The position numbers and the translations under genes are program-made. Under the pieces are notes generated by a model, which worked only from the letters and a program-made list of their open reading frames with translations, did no database searches and had not been told where the DNA came from. A DNA stretch of 64,000 nucleotides from Alphaproteobacteria bacterium (GTDB taxonomy: Bacteria; Pseudomonadota; Alphaproteobacteria; UBA7985; JAUIBT01): assembly GCA_030428565.1 (NCBI GenBank), contig JAUIDR010000005.1, forward strand, positions 1 through 64,000. The letters are read 5' to 3'. Positions 11,162 to 20,537 of the stretch are shown here, piece by piece; position 1 is the first letter of the stretch; each line of letters opens with the position of its first letter.

Positions 11162-11205
11162 CTAGAGCGGATGGGCTGTTGCTAGTCCAGCGCTCGACGC
11201 TCTAG
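11104..11205 (+). repeat. 102-nt dispersed element, copy A
   Basis: This stretch matches the reverse complement of 21250-21351 over 102 nt without gaps; I count 14 mismatches (about 86% identity). The 3' half can fold through CTAGAGC ... GCTCTAG with an inner GCTG/CAGC, and most of the differences near the apex fall in the loop. It begins inside the 3' end of the methyltransferase gene and supplies its stop codon. Confidence 0.88.
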
Positions 11206-11311
11206 TTTGTTCCAAGGTTGCAGCGTTGCCGAGCGGTTCGTTATGGCGCTCAGGGGGCACGCTCAAGGTTCGACCAAGCCCAGCCGCGGTCACCGCGCTG
11301 CGCTGCTCTTC

Positions 11312-11845
11312 TTAGTCGGTCGGTGCGCGGTGGAGTTGGACCAGGTGCCATTCGCCGTCATCGTGGCAGAGCAGGGCAAGATCCCCTGGATTGATATCCA
11401 TCAGTTCCCGGCTCATGGCGGGCGATCCACCGACCGTATCGGCCAACCACAGCCCCAGACCGGGATTGTGGGTGATGATCAAAGCCGAAGCGGCGGGCCA
11501 GTCATCCAAAGCATTCAGAACGTCTAAGGGGGCGTCGTAGAGACCGTCTAACAGCTGGGCGTCAGGCGGTACTTTTCCATTGGCACCGGCGGCCACCTGC
11601 GCGTGGGTCTGTTGCGCGCGTTGGGCGGAGGAGACGAACGCTGCTTCAAGCGGTTGCTCCAAGGTCTCGGCCAACCAGAGGCCTTGCGCCCTAGCGCTGG
11701 CTTGGCCTTGGTGCGATAATTCGCGTTCGCCGTCGCTTTGGTCCAGGTCGGCGGGCAGCGCGTGAGCATGGCGCATCACCACCAAGAAGCGAAGCTGCGT
11801 CTTGGGCTTAGCCGGTGCAAAAAGGGAACGGAGCGCTCTTAGCAT
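11312..11845 (-). CDS. SixA-like phosphohistidine phosphatase
   Basis: A 177-residue histidine phosphatase of the short SixA type. VMRHAHA carries the catalytic RHA signature, SSAQRAQQT the second Arg, and IITHNPGLGLW the second catalytic His. In E. coli SixA dephosphorylates histidine-phosphotransfer proteins; the target here is unknown. The N-terminus has a basic leader (MLRALRSLFAPAKPKTQ) but no clear export signal. It is convergent with the methyltransferase, with copy A of the dispersed element between them. Confidence 0.85.
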   Translation of the reverse strand: MLRALRSLFAPAKPKTQLRFLVVMRHAHALPADLDQSDGERELSHQGQASARAQGLWLAETLEQPLEAAFVSSAQRAQQTHAQVAAGANGKVPPDAQLLDGLYDAPLDVLNALDDWPAASALIITHNPGLGLWLADTVGGSPAMSRELMDINPGDLALLCHDDGEWHLVQLHRAPTD

Positions 11846-11939
11846 GTCCCTAACTTAGGGCCAATCGGGGCCGGATGCAAAATCAACCCGTCTCACAGCT
11901 CCAAGAGGCCCCGAATAATTCCTAAGCGCGATCACGCCA

Positions 11940-12004
11940 GTGCAACAAACCAGGGTAACAAACCAGGGCAATACGCCAGGGTAACGAGTCAGGGTGTTCC
12001 ATCA
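11940..12004. repeat. 13-bp tandem repeat, 5 copies
   Basis: Five 13-bp units of the type gggtaacaaacca (gggtaacaaacca, gggcaatacgcca, gggtaacgagtca, gggtgttccatca, with gtgcaacaaacca first) fill much of the 261-bp spacer between the sixA-like gene and hslR. Confidence 0.88.
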
Positions 12005-12106
12005 GGGCCCGGTTTCGGCTAGGGGCTCACGCTGCGCTGGCAGGCCGGGCAAATCGGCCCCCTTGATTGGCGTCCATCGTGCCAGTCCCAAGCCGCAAGA
12101 CCGGCT

Positions 12107-12541
12107 CTAATCGTCTGAGCTCAAGGCTTTATCGAGTTGTCGACGCTCTTTTTTGGTCGGCCGTCCGCTGCCCTCATCACGCACGGCGGGCGAGCGCGGG
12201 CTAAGCGGGCGTTCTTCCTTTTCGCCCACCTCAGCAGGGCCGCGTTCGGGCGGTGGGGCCAAATCCTTATAGAGCTGGCGTGCTTCAGGGGCGGGGCCGC
12301 GCCGTGTGCCCAGCGCCACGATTTCTATGACCCGTGTTAGGCTGCCTTGCTGGAAGGTCAGCACGTCGCCGGGCCGCACCGCATAGTGTGCCTTGCTGGT
12401 CGGGGCCTTGTTGACCCGTACTTTACCGCCTTGAACCACTTTGGAAGCCAGGCTGCGCGACTTGAAAAACCGCGCTTGCCAGAGCCATTTGTCGATGCGC
12501 AGGCTCTCGGCGCTCAGTTTGCCTGGATCGGCGTTGCTCAT
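12107..12541 (-). CDS. hslR: Hsp15-like S4-domain RNA-binding protein
   Basis: The S4 RNA-binding domain spans about residues 13-60 (LRIDKWLWQARFFKSRSLAS, VRVNKAP). This is the ribosome-associated Hsp15 family, which in E. coli recycles stalled 50S subunits carrying peptidyl-tRNA. At 144 aa the length is normal, with a charged, probably disordered C-terminal tail (RPTKKERRQLDK). Its ATG overlaps the stop of the helicase gene (ATGA), so the two are translationally coupled. Both proteins act on RNA. Confidence 0.88.
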   Translation of the reverse strand: MSNADPGKLSAESLRIDKWLWQARFFKSRSLASKVVQGGKVRVNKAPTSKAHYAVRPGDVLTFQQGSLTRVIEIVALGTRRGPAPEARQLYKDLAPPPERGPAEVGEKEERPLSPRSPAVRDEGSGRPTKKERRQLDKALSSDD

Positions 12542-15500
12542 GAGGCCTTCTTGTTCAGTTGATCTTTCAGGCCAGCCAAGACCGCAAAGGGCGAATCGGG
12601 GTCCATGGGCTTGTCCTTGGCGGGGCGGCCTTTGCCCCCTGAATCGCGATTGGCCTGGTGGCGGCGATCATCATCGCGGCGCGGCTTGCCCTTGCCGGGT
12701 TTCTTGCCCCGTGCGTCCTTGGAACGGGCTGCTTTGTTGCCTTCGTCCATGGATGCAGCTTCGCCCTCGCCCGCTTGTGGGCGATTGCGCGCACCCCCGC
12801 TACGTGGGCCCCCGCTACGTGGGCCGGAGTCTTTGTTCCCGTGGCGCGAGCCAGAGTCTCTATTCCCGTGGCGTGAGCCAGAGTCTCTATTCCCGTGGCG
12901 TGAGCCACTATCGCGTTCACGTCGAGGGGGACGGAAGGCAATGACCTCGAACTGAAGCTCGGGGCGCTGCTTTTTGCCCTTCTTTGACTTATCGTCACTT
13001 TTGTCGCCGGTCGTGTCCCCGGTTTCGTCTCCAGTTTTCTCTCCAGGCTCACTCGCCTCATCGCCCGCGCCGGCCTCAGCTGTCTCGGCGGCCTCAGCTG
13101 TCGTGGTGGCCACACTGGACACCTCGGCGCTTGCATCCTCGGCTGAGACTTCCGCTTCCAAGGCCGCAGCATCCACCTGGACCTCAACCTGGGTCTCCCC
13201 TTGGGCGTCTGCCGGGACTTCGGTCGGGGTCTTAGCCGGTATCTCAACTGGGGCCTCGACTGGGGCCTCGACTTGTTCGTCTGTAGACGCTTCGTCTTCT
13301 TGGCCGGACTCGCTTGTCACCGTTGCAGCCGCTTGTGCCGCCTGGCCCGTTGCCTCGGAATCGGCCGCCGCAGCTTCTGTGTCTGTGGCTTGGTCTTCGC
13401 TTGCCGCTGGCGCTTCGGGCGGCAGATCGTAGATCCGATAATCCAAGGCCGCCAGTGCGCCCTTTACCAATTCACTGTCGCCGCCCATCAGGGTTGCCAT
13501 CAGCCGGTTTGAACGCGCGGGCTCGTCACGGGTAGCTTTGCGCGCGGTGCGGTAGGCCACATCGGCAAAATTATCCAAGACATCGGCGCGCATCACCATG
13601 CGCTTATCGCCTTTGCCCATGATGACGAAGCCCATGGCTTGCCAGAAGCTGGCTTCATCGCTATCCAAAGCGGGGCGCGCAGTCAGGCCGGGTGCGGGCA
13701 GCTCGGGGATCGGCTTGTCGTGGTGCAAGCTCCAGAGCAGGGCGCGTAGCGCGCGGTTGCGTGGGCGCACCAAGTTACCCAGCCAAATCGCATGACGGCC
13801 AAAGACGACGCCCAAATCCTTCAGCGCTTTGCGGCTGGCGCGATCCAGAGTGACCTGTTCCAGGGCTTGTTCGCGCGGCAAACAGCCGAAAGCTTCGACC
13901 AACTGGAAGGCCAAGCCTTTGGCTGCGCCGCTCAATTCAGCATCGCGCAGACGGGTTAGAGTGGTCAGGCGCTGTTGAACATCGCGCTGGGCCCAAGTCT
14001 CAACATAGCTCGCCAGCGCTTCGCGCTCGGTCTGTTCCAGCATGTTGGTCTCGTGCAGTCGCAGCTTGGGCGTAAAGCGGTCGCTGCCCGCTTGCAGCAC
14101 GCCGATTTCTTGCCCTTGCCAGGTCACAGCGCCCGCATCGGTGATGGCATAGACCGCGCCCGCAGGGGCCAGCATTTCCGCCAGGCGTTGCTTGACGGGT
14201 TCAGCCATGGCGCTCTTGGCGGCTGACAGCAGGCTGCGCGCGTCTTTGGCCTCCAGGGCGTCAATGGCTTTAAAGTTCAAGCCAACCAATTGGCCTACGT
14301 GCTGGCCTTCTACCTGAACGTCGTTTTCTTTAATCTCTGCCACGGCGGCACTTTCCCTTGCTTTCATCAGCACGGCGGCACGTTGGTCCACGAACTGCAA
14401 TGTCAAGCGTTCATGGAGTGCGTCCGACAGCCTGTCTTCTATCTGACGGCTCACGCCTTGCCAATGGCTGTTATTCTGTAACCAGTCTCTTCGGTGCGAA
14501 ATAAAGGTCCAAGTGCGGATCGAGGCCAGGCGATTGGTCAGCGTATCAATATCGCCGCGCACATCGTCAAGACGCAGCACCTGCTTGGCGATCCAATCCT
14601 CGGGAATGCTGGCTTCGGGGCCCATTAAGAAGCCATAGAGCGCAGACAGCAGTTTGACATGACTGCCGGTCATGGTCTTGTGGAAGTCGGGCACCTGGCA
14701 CACCTCCCACAAGATGCCGACCGCAGCGGGGCCCAGGGCTAGTCGGCGCACCTGTTCTTCTTTGGCCAAATAGCGTAGGGCGCGCTGATCGTCGGCCTCA
14801 CGCCCGCGCACCAATTCACTGCGCGGAGAGGGCGCATCCAGCGAACGCAACAGCCGCTGGATATCGTAAAAATCAAGATCGGGGTTGCGCCAGACCAGGG
14901 CTTCGAGTGGTGGGAAGGTGTGGCTCTCGACCGCTTCGACGATATCCGGGTCCAGGTCGCCCAACTCTTGGGTCATGGAAAAGCTGCCGTCGTTCTTATA
15001 GCGGCCGGCCCGTCCGGCAATCTGCCCGATTTCAGCGGCGTTGAGGCGGCGCGGGCGGCGGCCGTCGAACTTGGTCAGACGGGTAAAGGTCACATGATCC
15101 AGGTCCATGTTGAGCCCCATGCCGATGGCGTCGGTGGCGACTAGGTAATCGACCTCACCGGCTTGGAACATGGCAACTTGGGCGTTGCGGGTACGCGGGC
15201 TCAGCGCGCCCAGCACCACCGCTGCCCCACCACGGTGGCGCCGGATCGTATCGGCGGTGGCGTAGACGTCTTGGGCCGAGAAGGCCACGACGGCGGAGCG
15301 CTTGGGGATGCGCGACAGTTTCTTAGGTGCCACATAGGACAGTTTGGAGAAACGGGCCTTGGAAATAATCCGCACCTGCGGCACCAAGCGTTTGATCAGC
15401 GGCTCGATGGTGGACGAGCCCATGAACATGGTCTCCTCGAGCCCGCGCGAATACAGCAAGCGCTGGGTGAAGATGTGGCCGCGCTCTAAGTCAGAGGCGA

Positions 15501-15795
15501 GCTGGATTTCATCGACCGCCAGGAATTCGGTGCTCACATCCAGCGGCATGCTCTCGACGGTGCAAATCCAATAGGCGGGCGAGCGGGGCACAATTTTTTC
15601 TTCGCCGGTCAACAAGGCCACTTGTTGGGCGCCACATTTCAGCACCAGCTTGTCATAGACCTCACGCGCCAATAGGCGCAACGGAAAGCCCATGATGCCC
15701 GATTTGTAGGACAGCATGCGATCAATCGCAAAATGGGTCTTGCCGGTGTTGGTCGGTCCCAACACTGCGGTCACAAACGCATCGCTATAACTCAT
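12538..15795 (-). CDS. Suv3-like superfamily 2 RNA/DNA helicase with long disordered tail
   Basis: A 1085-residue helicase resembling the mitochondrial SUV3 family found in alphaproteobacteria. The core shows Walker A GPTNTGKTHFA, Walker B DEIQ (in place of DEAD/DEAH), GSSTIEPL, ATDAIGMGLNMD and QIAGRAGR. From about residue 790 the protein becomes low-complexity. An acidic Glu/Ala/Val stretch with short repeats (APVEAPVEIP) is followed by an Arg/Lys/Gly-rich stretch with three RDSGSRHGN units, suited to binding RNA. The likely role is RNA unwinding in decay or ribosome work. It is coupled to hslR downstream and divergent from htpG. Confidence 0.9.
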   Translation of the reverse strand: MSYSDAFVTAVLGPTNTGKTHFAIDRMLSYKSGIMGFPLRLLAREVYDKLVLKCGAQQVALLTGEEKIVPRSPAYWICTVESMPLDVSTEFLAVDEIQLASDLERGHIFTQRLLYSRGLEETMFMGSSTIEPLIKRLVPQVRIISKARFSKLSYVAPKKLSRIPKRSAVVAFSAQDVYATADTIRRHRGGAAVVLGALSPRTRNAQVAMFQAGEVDYLVATDAIGMGLNMDLDHVTFTRLTKFDGRRPRRLNAAEIGQIAGRAGRYKNDGSFSMTQELGDLDPDIVEAVESHTFPPLEALVWRNPDLDFYDIQRLLRSLDAPSPRSELVRGREADDQRALRYLAKEEQVRRLALGPAAVGILWEVCQVPDFHKTMTGSHVKLLSALYGFLMGPEASIPEDWIAKQVLRLDDVRGDIDTLTNRLASIRTWTFISHRRDWLQNNSHWQGVSRQIEDRLSDALHERLTLQFVDQRAAVLMKARESAAVAEIKENDVQVEGQHVGQLVGLNFKAIDALEAKDARSLLSAAKSAMAEPVKQRLAEMLAPAGAVYAITDAGAVTWQGQEIGVLQAGSDRFTPKLRLHETNMLEQTEREALASYVETWAQRDVQQRLTTLTRLRDAELSGAAKGLAFQLVEAFGCLPREQALEQVTLDRASRKALKDLGVVFGRHAIWLGNLVRPRNRALRALLWSLHHDKPIPELPAPGLTARPALDSDEASFWQAMGFVIMGKGDKRMVMRADVLDNFADVAYRTARKATRDEPARSNRLMATLMGGDSELVKGALAALDYRIYDLPPEAPAASEDQATDTEAAAADSEATGQAAQAAATVTSESGQEDEASTDEQVEAPVEAPVEIPAKTPTEVPADAQGETQVEVQVDAAALEAEVSAEDASAEVSSVATTTAEAAETAEAGAGDEASEPGEKTGDETGDTTGDKSDDKSKKGKKQRPELQFEVIAFRPPRRERDSGSRHGNRDSGSRHGNRDSGSRHGNKDSGPRSGGPRSGGARNRPQAGEGEAASMDEGNKAARSKDARGKKPGKGKPRRDDDRRHQANRDSGGKGRPAKDKPMDPDSPFAVLAGLKDQLNKKAS
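12796..12907. repeat. In-frame 15-bp and 27-bp tandem repeats in the helicase tail
   Basis: Two perfect 15-bp units (cccgctacgtgggcc, 12796-12825) and three 27-bp units (12827-12853, 12854-12880, 12881-12907; the last two identical) encode GPRSG and RDSGSRHGN repeats. All unit lengths are multiples of three. A smaller 12-bp repeat lies at 13244-13267. Confidence 0.92.
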
Positions 15796-15826
15796 GGCAA
15801 AGACCCGCCTTCTCGTCGCCAGATGC

Positions 15827-15855
15827 CTTGCAAGCCTGCGCTGCGTCCCCCATAT
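15827..15855 (+). promoter_or_regulatory. Heat-shock (sigma32/RpoH-type) promoter of htpG
   Basis: CTTGCAA (consensus CTTGAAA) is followed after 14 bp by CCCCATAT (consensus CCCCATnT). This fits an RpoH promoter about 110 nt upstream of the htpG start, consistent with htpG being a heat-shock gene. Confidence 0.72.
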
Positions 15856-15962
15856 GCGGGCCGTCAGCCTGCAATTCCGCGCGCAAGCTCAAGGCTTGCT
15901 GGATGGGCTGCTCCGACATCATCAACCGATTATATGCGCAAATAGAAGAGCTACAAAACCCT

Positions 15963-17855
15963 ATGACTGCCGCTACCGCCGAGTCCAAGACTTATCAATT
16001 CCAAGCTGAAGTTTCGCGCCTGTTGGATATCGTGGCTAACGCCTTGTATTCCAACAAAGAAATTTTCCTGCGCGAGCTGATCTCCAACGCCTCGGATGCT
16101 TGCGATAAATTGCGCTACCGCGCTTTGACCGAAGACGGGCTGATGAGCAGCAATCAGGAGTTGAGCGTCTTGCTGGAACCCGACCCCGAGGCGCGGAGCT
16201 TGACCGTCACCGATAACGGCATCGGTATGAACGAGGCCGATTTGCAAGATACCTTGGGCGCCATTGGCCGTTCGGGTACGGCAAAATTCATGGAAGCTTT
16301 GGAAAATTCCAAAGACAGCAATCTGATCGGTCAATTCGGTGTCGGCTTCTATTCTGCTTTCATGGTGGCCGACTTGGTGACTGTGGAGACCCGCAAAGCC
16401 GGTGAAGAGCAAGCCTGGCGCTGGCAGTCGGACGGCAAGGGCGACTATAGCATCGAGCCCATCGGCTCGCGCCCTGTCGGCACCCGCATCATCTTGAGCT
16501 TGAAAGAAGATGCGAGCGAGTACGCCGAGCGCCAACGCCTGGAGCATTTGGTCAAGAAATACTCCGACCACATCGTGATCCCGGTTCAAATGCCCGCCGA
16601 AAAGCAAGACGTGGGCGAAGAGGGCGAGGCAGGCCAAGAATCGGACGAATGGCTGGTGACGCTTAACACCGCGTCGGCCTTGTGGACCAAGCCCAAATCA
16701 GAGATCGCCAAAGAAGAATACGCCAGCTTCTATAAATCCGCGGCCGGCGCTTGGGACGAGCCTTGGGAGACGCTGCACTTCAACGTCGAAGGCCATCTGG
16801 AGCATACCGGGCTGCTGTTCATTCCAACGGCGCGACCTTTCAATCTGTTCGAGCCCGACCGAAAGAATGCCATTAAGCTCTATGTAAAGCGCGTCTTTAT
16901 CACCGACGATTGCCAAGAATTGGCCCCCGCTTACCTACGCTTTATGCGCGGTGTGATCGACTCATCCGACCTGCCGCTCAATGTTAGCCGCGAATTGTTG
17001 CAGGCCTCGCCCATTTTGAACCTAATCCGCAAAGACGTGACCAAGCGCACTCTGTCGGCACTGAAGTCGCGCGCCAAGAAAGACGCTGAGGGCTACGACG
17101 CCTTTTGGGGCACGTTTGGCGCGGTCTTGAAAGAGGGCCTCTATGAAGACCCCGATCAGCGCGAGCCGCTGCTTGAGTTGGCGCGCTTCCGCTCCTCGAC
17201 CCAAGACGGCTGGGTCAGCTTGGCCGACTACAAGGCGCGCATGGCCGAGGGGCAGAGCGCGATCTACTATCTGGTGGGCGAGGATCTGGAGACCGTCAAA
17301 CGCTCGCCGCACCTGGAGGGCTTTAAAGCCAAGGGTGTGGAGGTGCTGCTCTTGACCGATCCCGTCGATAGCTTCTGGACCTCGGTGGTCGGCGATTACC
17401 AGGACACCCCGCTAAAATCGGTAACCCGAGGCGCGGACGATCTGGCGGCCATCAAATCTGGCGAGGATGCCAGCGAGGAGTCCGCGAGCGAGCCGGTCAA
17501 GGAAGGCGATTTCGCCGAACTGATCGCGGCGATGAAAGAAGCGTTGGAGGCGGACGTTAAAGACGTGCGTTTGTCAGAGCGCTTGACCGATTCTCCCGTC
17601 TGCCTGGTGGCGGATGAAGGCGATATGGACATGCAGTTCGCGCGCATGATGGCCGCCCACGGCCAAGAGATCCCCAAGCAAAAGCGCATATTGGAGATCA
17701 ACCCCAAGCACGCCACTATCAAAGCGCTAAAAGAACGCCCGGCGCAGCTGGATGACAGCGTACAGCTGCTGCTGGATCAAGCGTTGATTATGGAAGGCGA
17801 AGCGCCGCGCGATGCAACCTTGTTTGCCCAGCGCCTCAGCCGCCTGATGGCCTAG
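15963..17855 (+). CDS. htpG: Molecular chaperone HtpG (Hsp90)
   Basis: The bacterial Hsp90 is an ATP-driven dimeric cytosolic chaperone. I place the start at ATG 15963 (MTAATAESKTYQFQAEV), 45 codons inside the track ORF, because the family N-terminus YQFQAEVSRLLDIV begins just after it; this gives 630 aa, the usual size. The GHKL ATPase signatures are LISNASDA, DNGIGM and GQFGVGFYS, followed by the middle domain (FIPTARPFNLF) and the dimerisation end. A heat-shock-type promoter lies upstream. It is divergent from the helicase gene. Confidence 0.97.
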   Translation: MTAATAESKTYQFQAEVSRLLDIVANALYSNKEIFLRELISNASDACDKLRYRALTEDGLMSSNQELSVLLEPDPEARSLTVTDNGIGMNEADLQDTLGAIGRSGTAKFMEALENSKDSNLIGQFGVGFYSAFMVADLVTVETRKAGEEQAWRWQSDGKGDYSIEPIGSRPVGTRIILSLKEDASEYAERQRLEHLVKKYSDHIVIPVQMPAEKQDVGEEGEAGQESDEWLVTLNTASALWTKPKSEIAKEEYASFYKSAAGAWDEPWETLHFNVEGHLEHTGLLFIPTARPFNLFEPDRKNAIKLYVKRVFITDDCQELAPAYLRFMRGVIDSSDLPLNVSRELLQASPILNLIRKDVTKRTLSALKSRAKKDAEGYDAFWGTFGAVLKEGLYEDPDQREPLLELARFRSSTQDGWVSLADYKARMAEGQSAIYYLVGEDLETVKRSPHLEGFKAKGVEVLLLTDPVDSFWTSVVGDYQDTPLKSVTRGADDLAAIKSGEDASEESASEPVKEGDFAELIAAMKEALEADVKDVRLSERLTDSPVCLVADEGDMDMQFARMMAAHGQEIPKQKRILEINPKHATIKALKERPAQLDDSVQLLLDQALIMEGEAPRDATLFAQRLSRLMA

Positions 17856-17923
17856 GGTCTATATTTAGGCTGTAAAACAACGAGTTAGAGGCCGGGAGCT
17901 GGCGGTACGCCCGCGCCCGCGCC

Positions 17924-18259
17924 CTAGCTTTTTACGGGATAGCGATCGGCTTCTTCGAACACGTCGATCGCCAGCGAGCCCGCTTTGACCACCGCTCGGT
18001 GCTCAACGCCGGTCGGAATATCCCAGCTCTCTCCCGGCTTGAAGGTCTTGGTAACGCCGCCGATGGTCAGCTCAATTTCGCCGTGGATTAGGGTGCCCCA
18101 TTGGGCTTTGTGGGCGTGAGTGGGGATTTCAAAATCCTGTTCGAAGGTGAAGAAGACCACCAGTCCGCGATCGGATTGGATGGCTCTGGTCTTGACCACA
18201 TCCTCAGAGAAGGGCACGTCCAGCGCCGGGAAATTCATGATAAATTCCGGGTAGTTCAT
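17924..18259 (-). CDS. Small cupin-domain protein
   Basis: A 111-residue single-domain cupin. Cupin motif 1 is seen around PTHAHKAQWGTLIHGEIEL and motif 2 around GESWDIPTGVEHRAV, giving metal-binding His/Glu candidates. Such small cupins may be sugar-binding, isomerase-like or dioxygenase-like, and the sequence does not decide. It is convergent with htpG. Confidence 0.75.
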   Translation of the reverse strand: MNYPEFIMNFPALDVPFSEDVVKTRAIQSDRGLVVFFTFEQDFEIPTHAHKAQWGTLIHGEIELTIGGVTKTFKPGESWDIPTGVEHRAVVKAGSLAIDVFEEADRYPVKS

Positions 18260-18362
18260 CTACTAGCCTCCAAACTTGCTAAAGCCGCGCTGCCAGCGGG
18301 CAGCTGGCCGCAAGCATGCCGCTTAGCGCGGGGGATGGCAAGATAAGCTTCGGCGGGCGGTG

Positions 18363-19940
18363 CTAGCCTTGGTCCGCCAGCTTTTCGCGGATCAGAGCGT
18401 TGGTGTTGGCCAACCCGTAAAGCGCGGCAAAAGAGCCAAAACGCGGGCCTTGGCTTTGGCCCAACAAGACCTGATACAGCGCCTGGAACCAGTCGCGCAG
18501 GTTTTCGAACCCGGCTTCCTTACCGACCGCATAGACCTGCGACTGCACGGCTTCCCCATCGGTCTCATCGCCCAGCGCTTCAAAGGCCAGCACTAGCTTT
18601 TCCATGGCCGCGCGCTCTTGTTCGCTCGGCGCGCGATAGACCTTGGTCGGCAGCACGAAGTCCTTGTAGTACCGAATGGCATAGCCCGCCATTTTGTCCA
18701 GCATGGGCGCGTTTTCGGGTGTTGCGCTGGGTTCGTACTTGGAAATAAAGCCCCACAGCACCGCCGGATCGTCGGAGTTGACCACCGCAGCAAGATTGAG
18801 CAGCAGCGAAAAGCTGATGGCATTCTCGCGCGCGGGCGGTTGGCCACCGTGGATGTGCCAGGCGGGATTTTCGATCTGCTTGTCCAGCTCCTGCCCCGGG
18901 AACTTTTCAACAAAGCTCAGGTATTCATCCATGGTCTTGGGGATGACATCGAAATAGAGTCGCTTGGCCGTGCGGGGCTTTTGATACATGAAGAGCGACA
19001 GGCTCTCAGCCGGGGCATAGGTCAGCCAATCTTCAATCGACAGGCCGTTACCCTTGGACTTGGAGATCTTTGAGCCTTCTTTGTCGAGGAACAGCTCGTA
19101 GTTAAAGCCGTCCGGCGCGCGTCCGCCCAGGGCTTTGACGATCTTGGCGCCCTGCTTGACGCTGTCAATAAGGTCCTTGCCCGACATCTCGTAGTCAACG
19201 CCCAAGGCGAACCAGCGCAGCGCCCAATCGGGCTTCCACTGCATTTTGACATGGCCGCCGGTCACAGGCGCTTCGACTTGGCTGCCGTCTTCATCGGTAA
19301 AGACCACGGTGCCGCGTTCCGGGTGGATTTCATCCATGGGCACTTGCAGCACTTTGCCTGTTTTGGGCGACAGGGGCAGGAAGGGCGAATAGGTGGCACG
19401 GCGCTCTTCGCCTAACGTCGGCAGCATGATGGCCATGACCTGATCATAGACCTCAAGCATGCGTTGCAGCGCGGCATCAAAGCGACCACTGGTGTAATAC
19501 TCGGTCGATGAAGCGAACTCGTAGTCAAAGCCGAATTCGTCCAAGAAACTGCACAGTCGCGCGTTGTTGTGGTGGGCGAAGCTTTCGTGATCGCCGAAGG
19601 GGTCGGGCACCTTGGTCAGCGGTTGGCCGATGTAGCCTGCCAGCATGTCTTGATTGGGCACATTGGTCGGCACTTTGCGAAAGCCGTCCATGTCATCGGA
19701 AAAGCAAATCAGTTTGGTCGGGATATTGGGCGCCAGCGCTTGAAAGGCTTGGCGGACCATCGAAGTGCGCGCGACCTCACCGAAGGTGCCGATGTGCGGC
19801 AATCCCGAGGGGCCATAGCCCGTTTCGAACAGAACGTATCCCTTTTCCGGCACTTGCCCTTTGGTACGCGCCAGCAGCTTGCGGGCTTCTTCAAAGGGCC
19901 AAGCCTTGGCCGTTTTGGCTAGGTCGGGAAGACGGGTCAT
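18363..19940 (-). CDS. lysK: Lysyl-tRNA synthetase, class I
   Basis: This enzyme charges tRNA-Lys with lysine. It is the archaeal-type class I LysRS that many alphaproteobacteria use instead of the class II enzyme. SGLPHIGTFGE contains the HIGH-like motif and KISKSKGNGLS the KMSKS motif. The track ORF starts at a TTG at 19958. I prefer ATG at 19940, with GGAG about 12 nt upstream and a normal N-terminus (MTRLPDLAKTAKAWPF), for 525 aa. Confidence 0.96.
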   Translation of the reverse strand: MTRLPDLAKTAKAWPFEEARKLLARTKGQVPEKGYVLFETGYGPSGLPHIGTFGEVARTSMVRQAFQALAPNIPTKLICFSDDMDGFRKVPTNVPNQDMLAGYIGQPLTKVPDPFGDHESFAHHNNARLCSFLDEFGFDYEFASSTEYYTSGRFDAALQRMLEVYDQVMAIMLPTLGEERRATYSPFLPLSPKTGKVLQVPMDEIHPERGTVVFTDEDGSQVEAPVTGGHVKMQWKPDWALRWFALGVDYEMSGKDLIDSVKQGAKIVKALGGRAPDGFNYELFLDKEGSKISKSKGNGLSIEDWLTYAPAESLSLFMYQKPRTAKRLYFDVIPKTMDEYLSFVEKFPGQELDKQIENPAWHIHGGQPPARENAISFSLLLNLAAVVNSDDPAVLWGFISKYEPSATPENAPMLDKMAGYAIRYYKDFVLPTKVYRAPSEQERAAMEKLVLAFEALGDETDGEAVQSQVYAVGKEAGFENLRDWFQALYQVLLGQSQGPRFGSFAALYGLANTNALIREKLADQG

Positions 19941-20084
19941 GGACGAAACGATCTCCAAATTAGGGGCGGGAAAGCAAAACAGAACCAGACGGCTGGGCTG
20001 GGCCCGCCGCTTCTGGTCCTGTCATATATGGTCCAGTCTTTTGCGCCCATTAGGACGCAAAGGCCAGTAGGTTTCGCGCTGGTT

Positions 20085-20537
20085 TTAGTGCGTCAAGTGG
20101 TCTGCACCACCGAAGTCGCGGCGCGCAGAGCGAATGGAGATGGTGAAGCCGGCGACCACGTCTACGAACATCATCATGATCAGCAAGAAGAACTCTGAAG
20201 TGCTGGCTTGCGGGATGATAAAGAACAGCACCAAAGAGACGATAAAAATGACCATGGAAAAGACGTGATTGACGATCTGGGCGGCCGACGAACGCGCTGA
20301 CAAAGAGACCTCTATATAGAGGGCGACCAAACCGATGGTGAGCAAGATTGTGCCCCAAGTAATGTGCCACACAGCGCCAGAAATCATTGTAAGTTCAAAC
20401 GCTTGCTGATCCCAAACGCTAAAGATGCCGCGCGCCATGGTCTCTTCATTGATGCCGCCTTGGCCCGCGAACGTGCCGACGAAATACATAAGAACCACAA
20501 CGATCATCAAAGGCATAAAGTTGAGAATGCGAAGCAT
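20085..20537 (-). CDS. Conserved four-helix membrane protein of unknown function
   Basis: A 150-residue protein with four predicted membrane helices (residues about 7-25, 52-75, 88-108, 112-132) and a short His-containing C-terminal tail. The loop after helix 1 is GQGGINEETMARGIFSVWDQ. I do not recognise the family. It lies upstream of nothing obvious and downstream of the RidA gene on the same strand. Confidence 0.7.
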   Translation of the reverse strand: MLRILNFMPLMIVVVLMYFVGTFAGQGGINEETMARGIFSVWDQQAFELTMISGAVWHITWGTILLTIGLVALYIEVSLSARSSAAQIVNHVFSMVIFIVSLVLFFIIPQASTSEFFLLIMMMFVDVVAGFTISIRSARRDFGGADHLTH

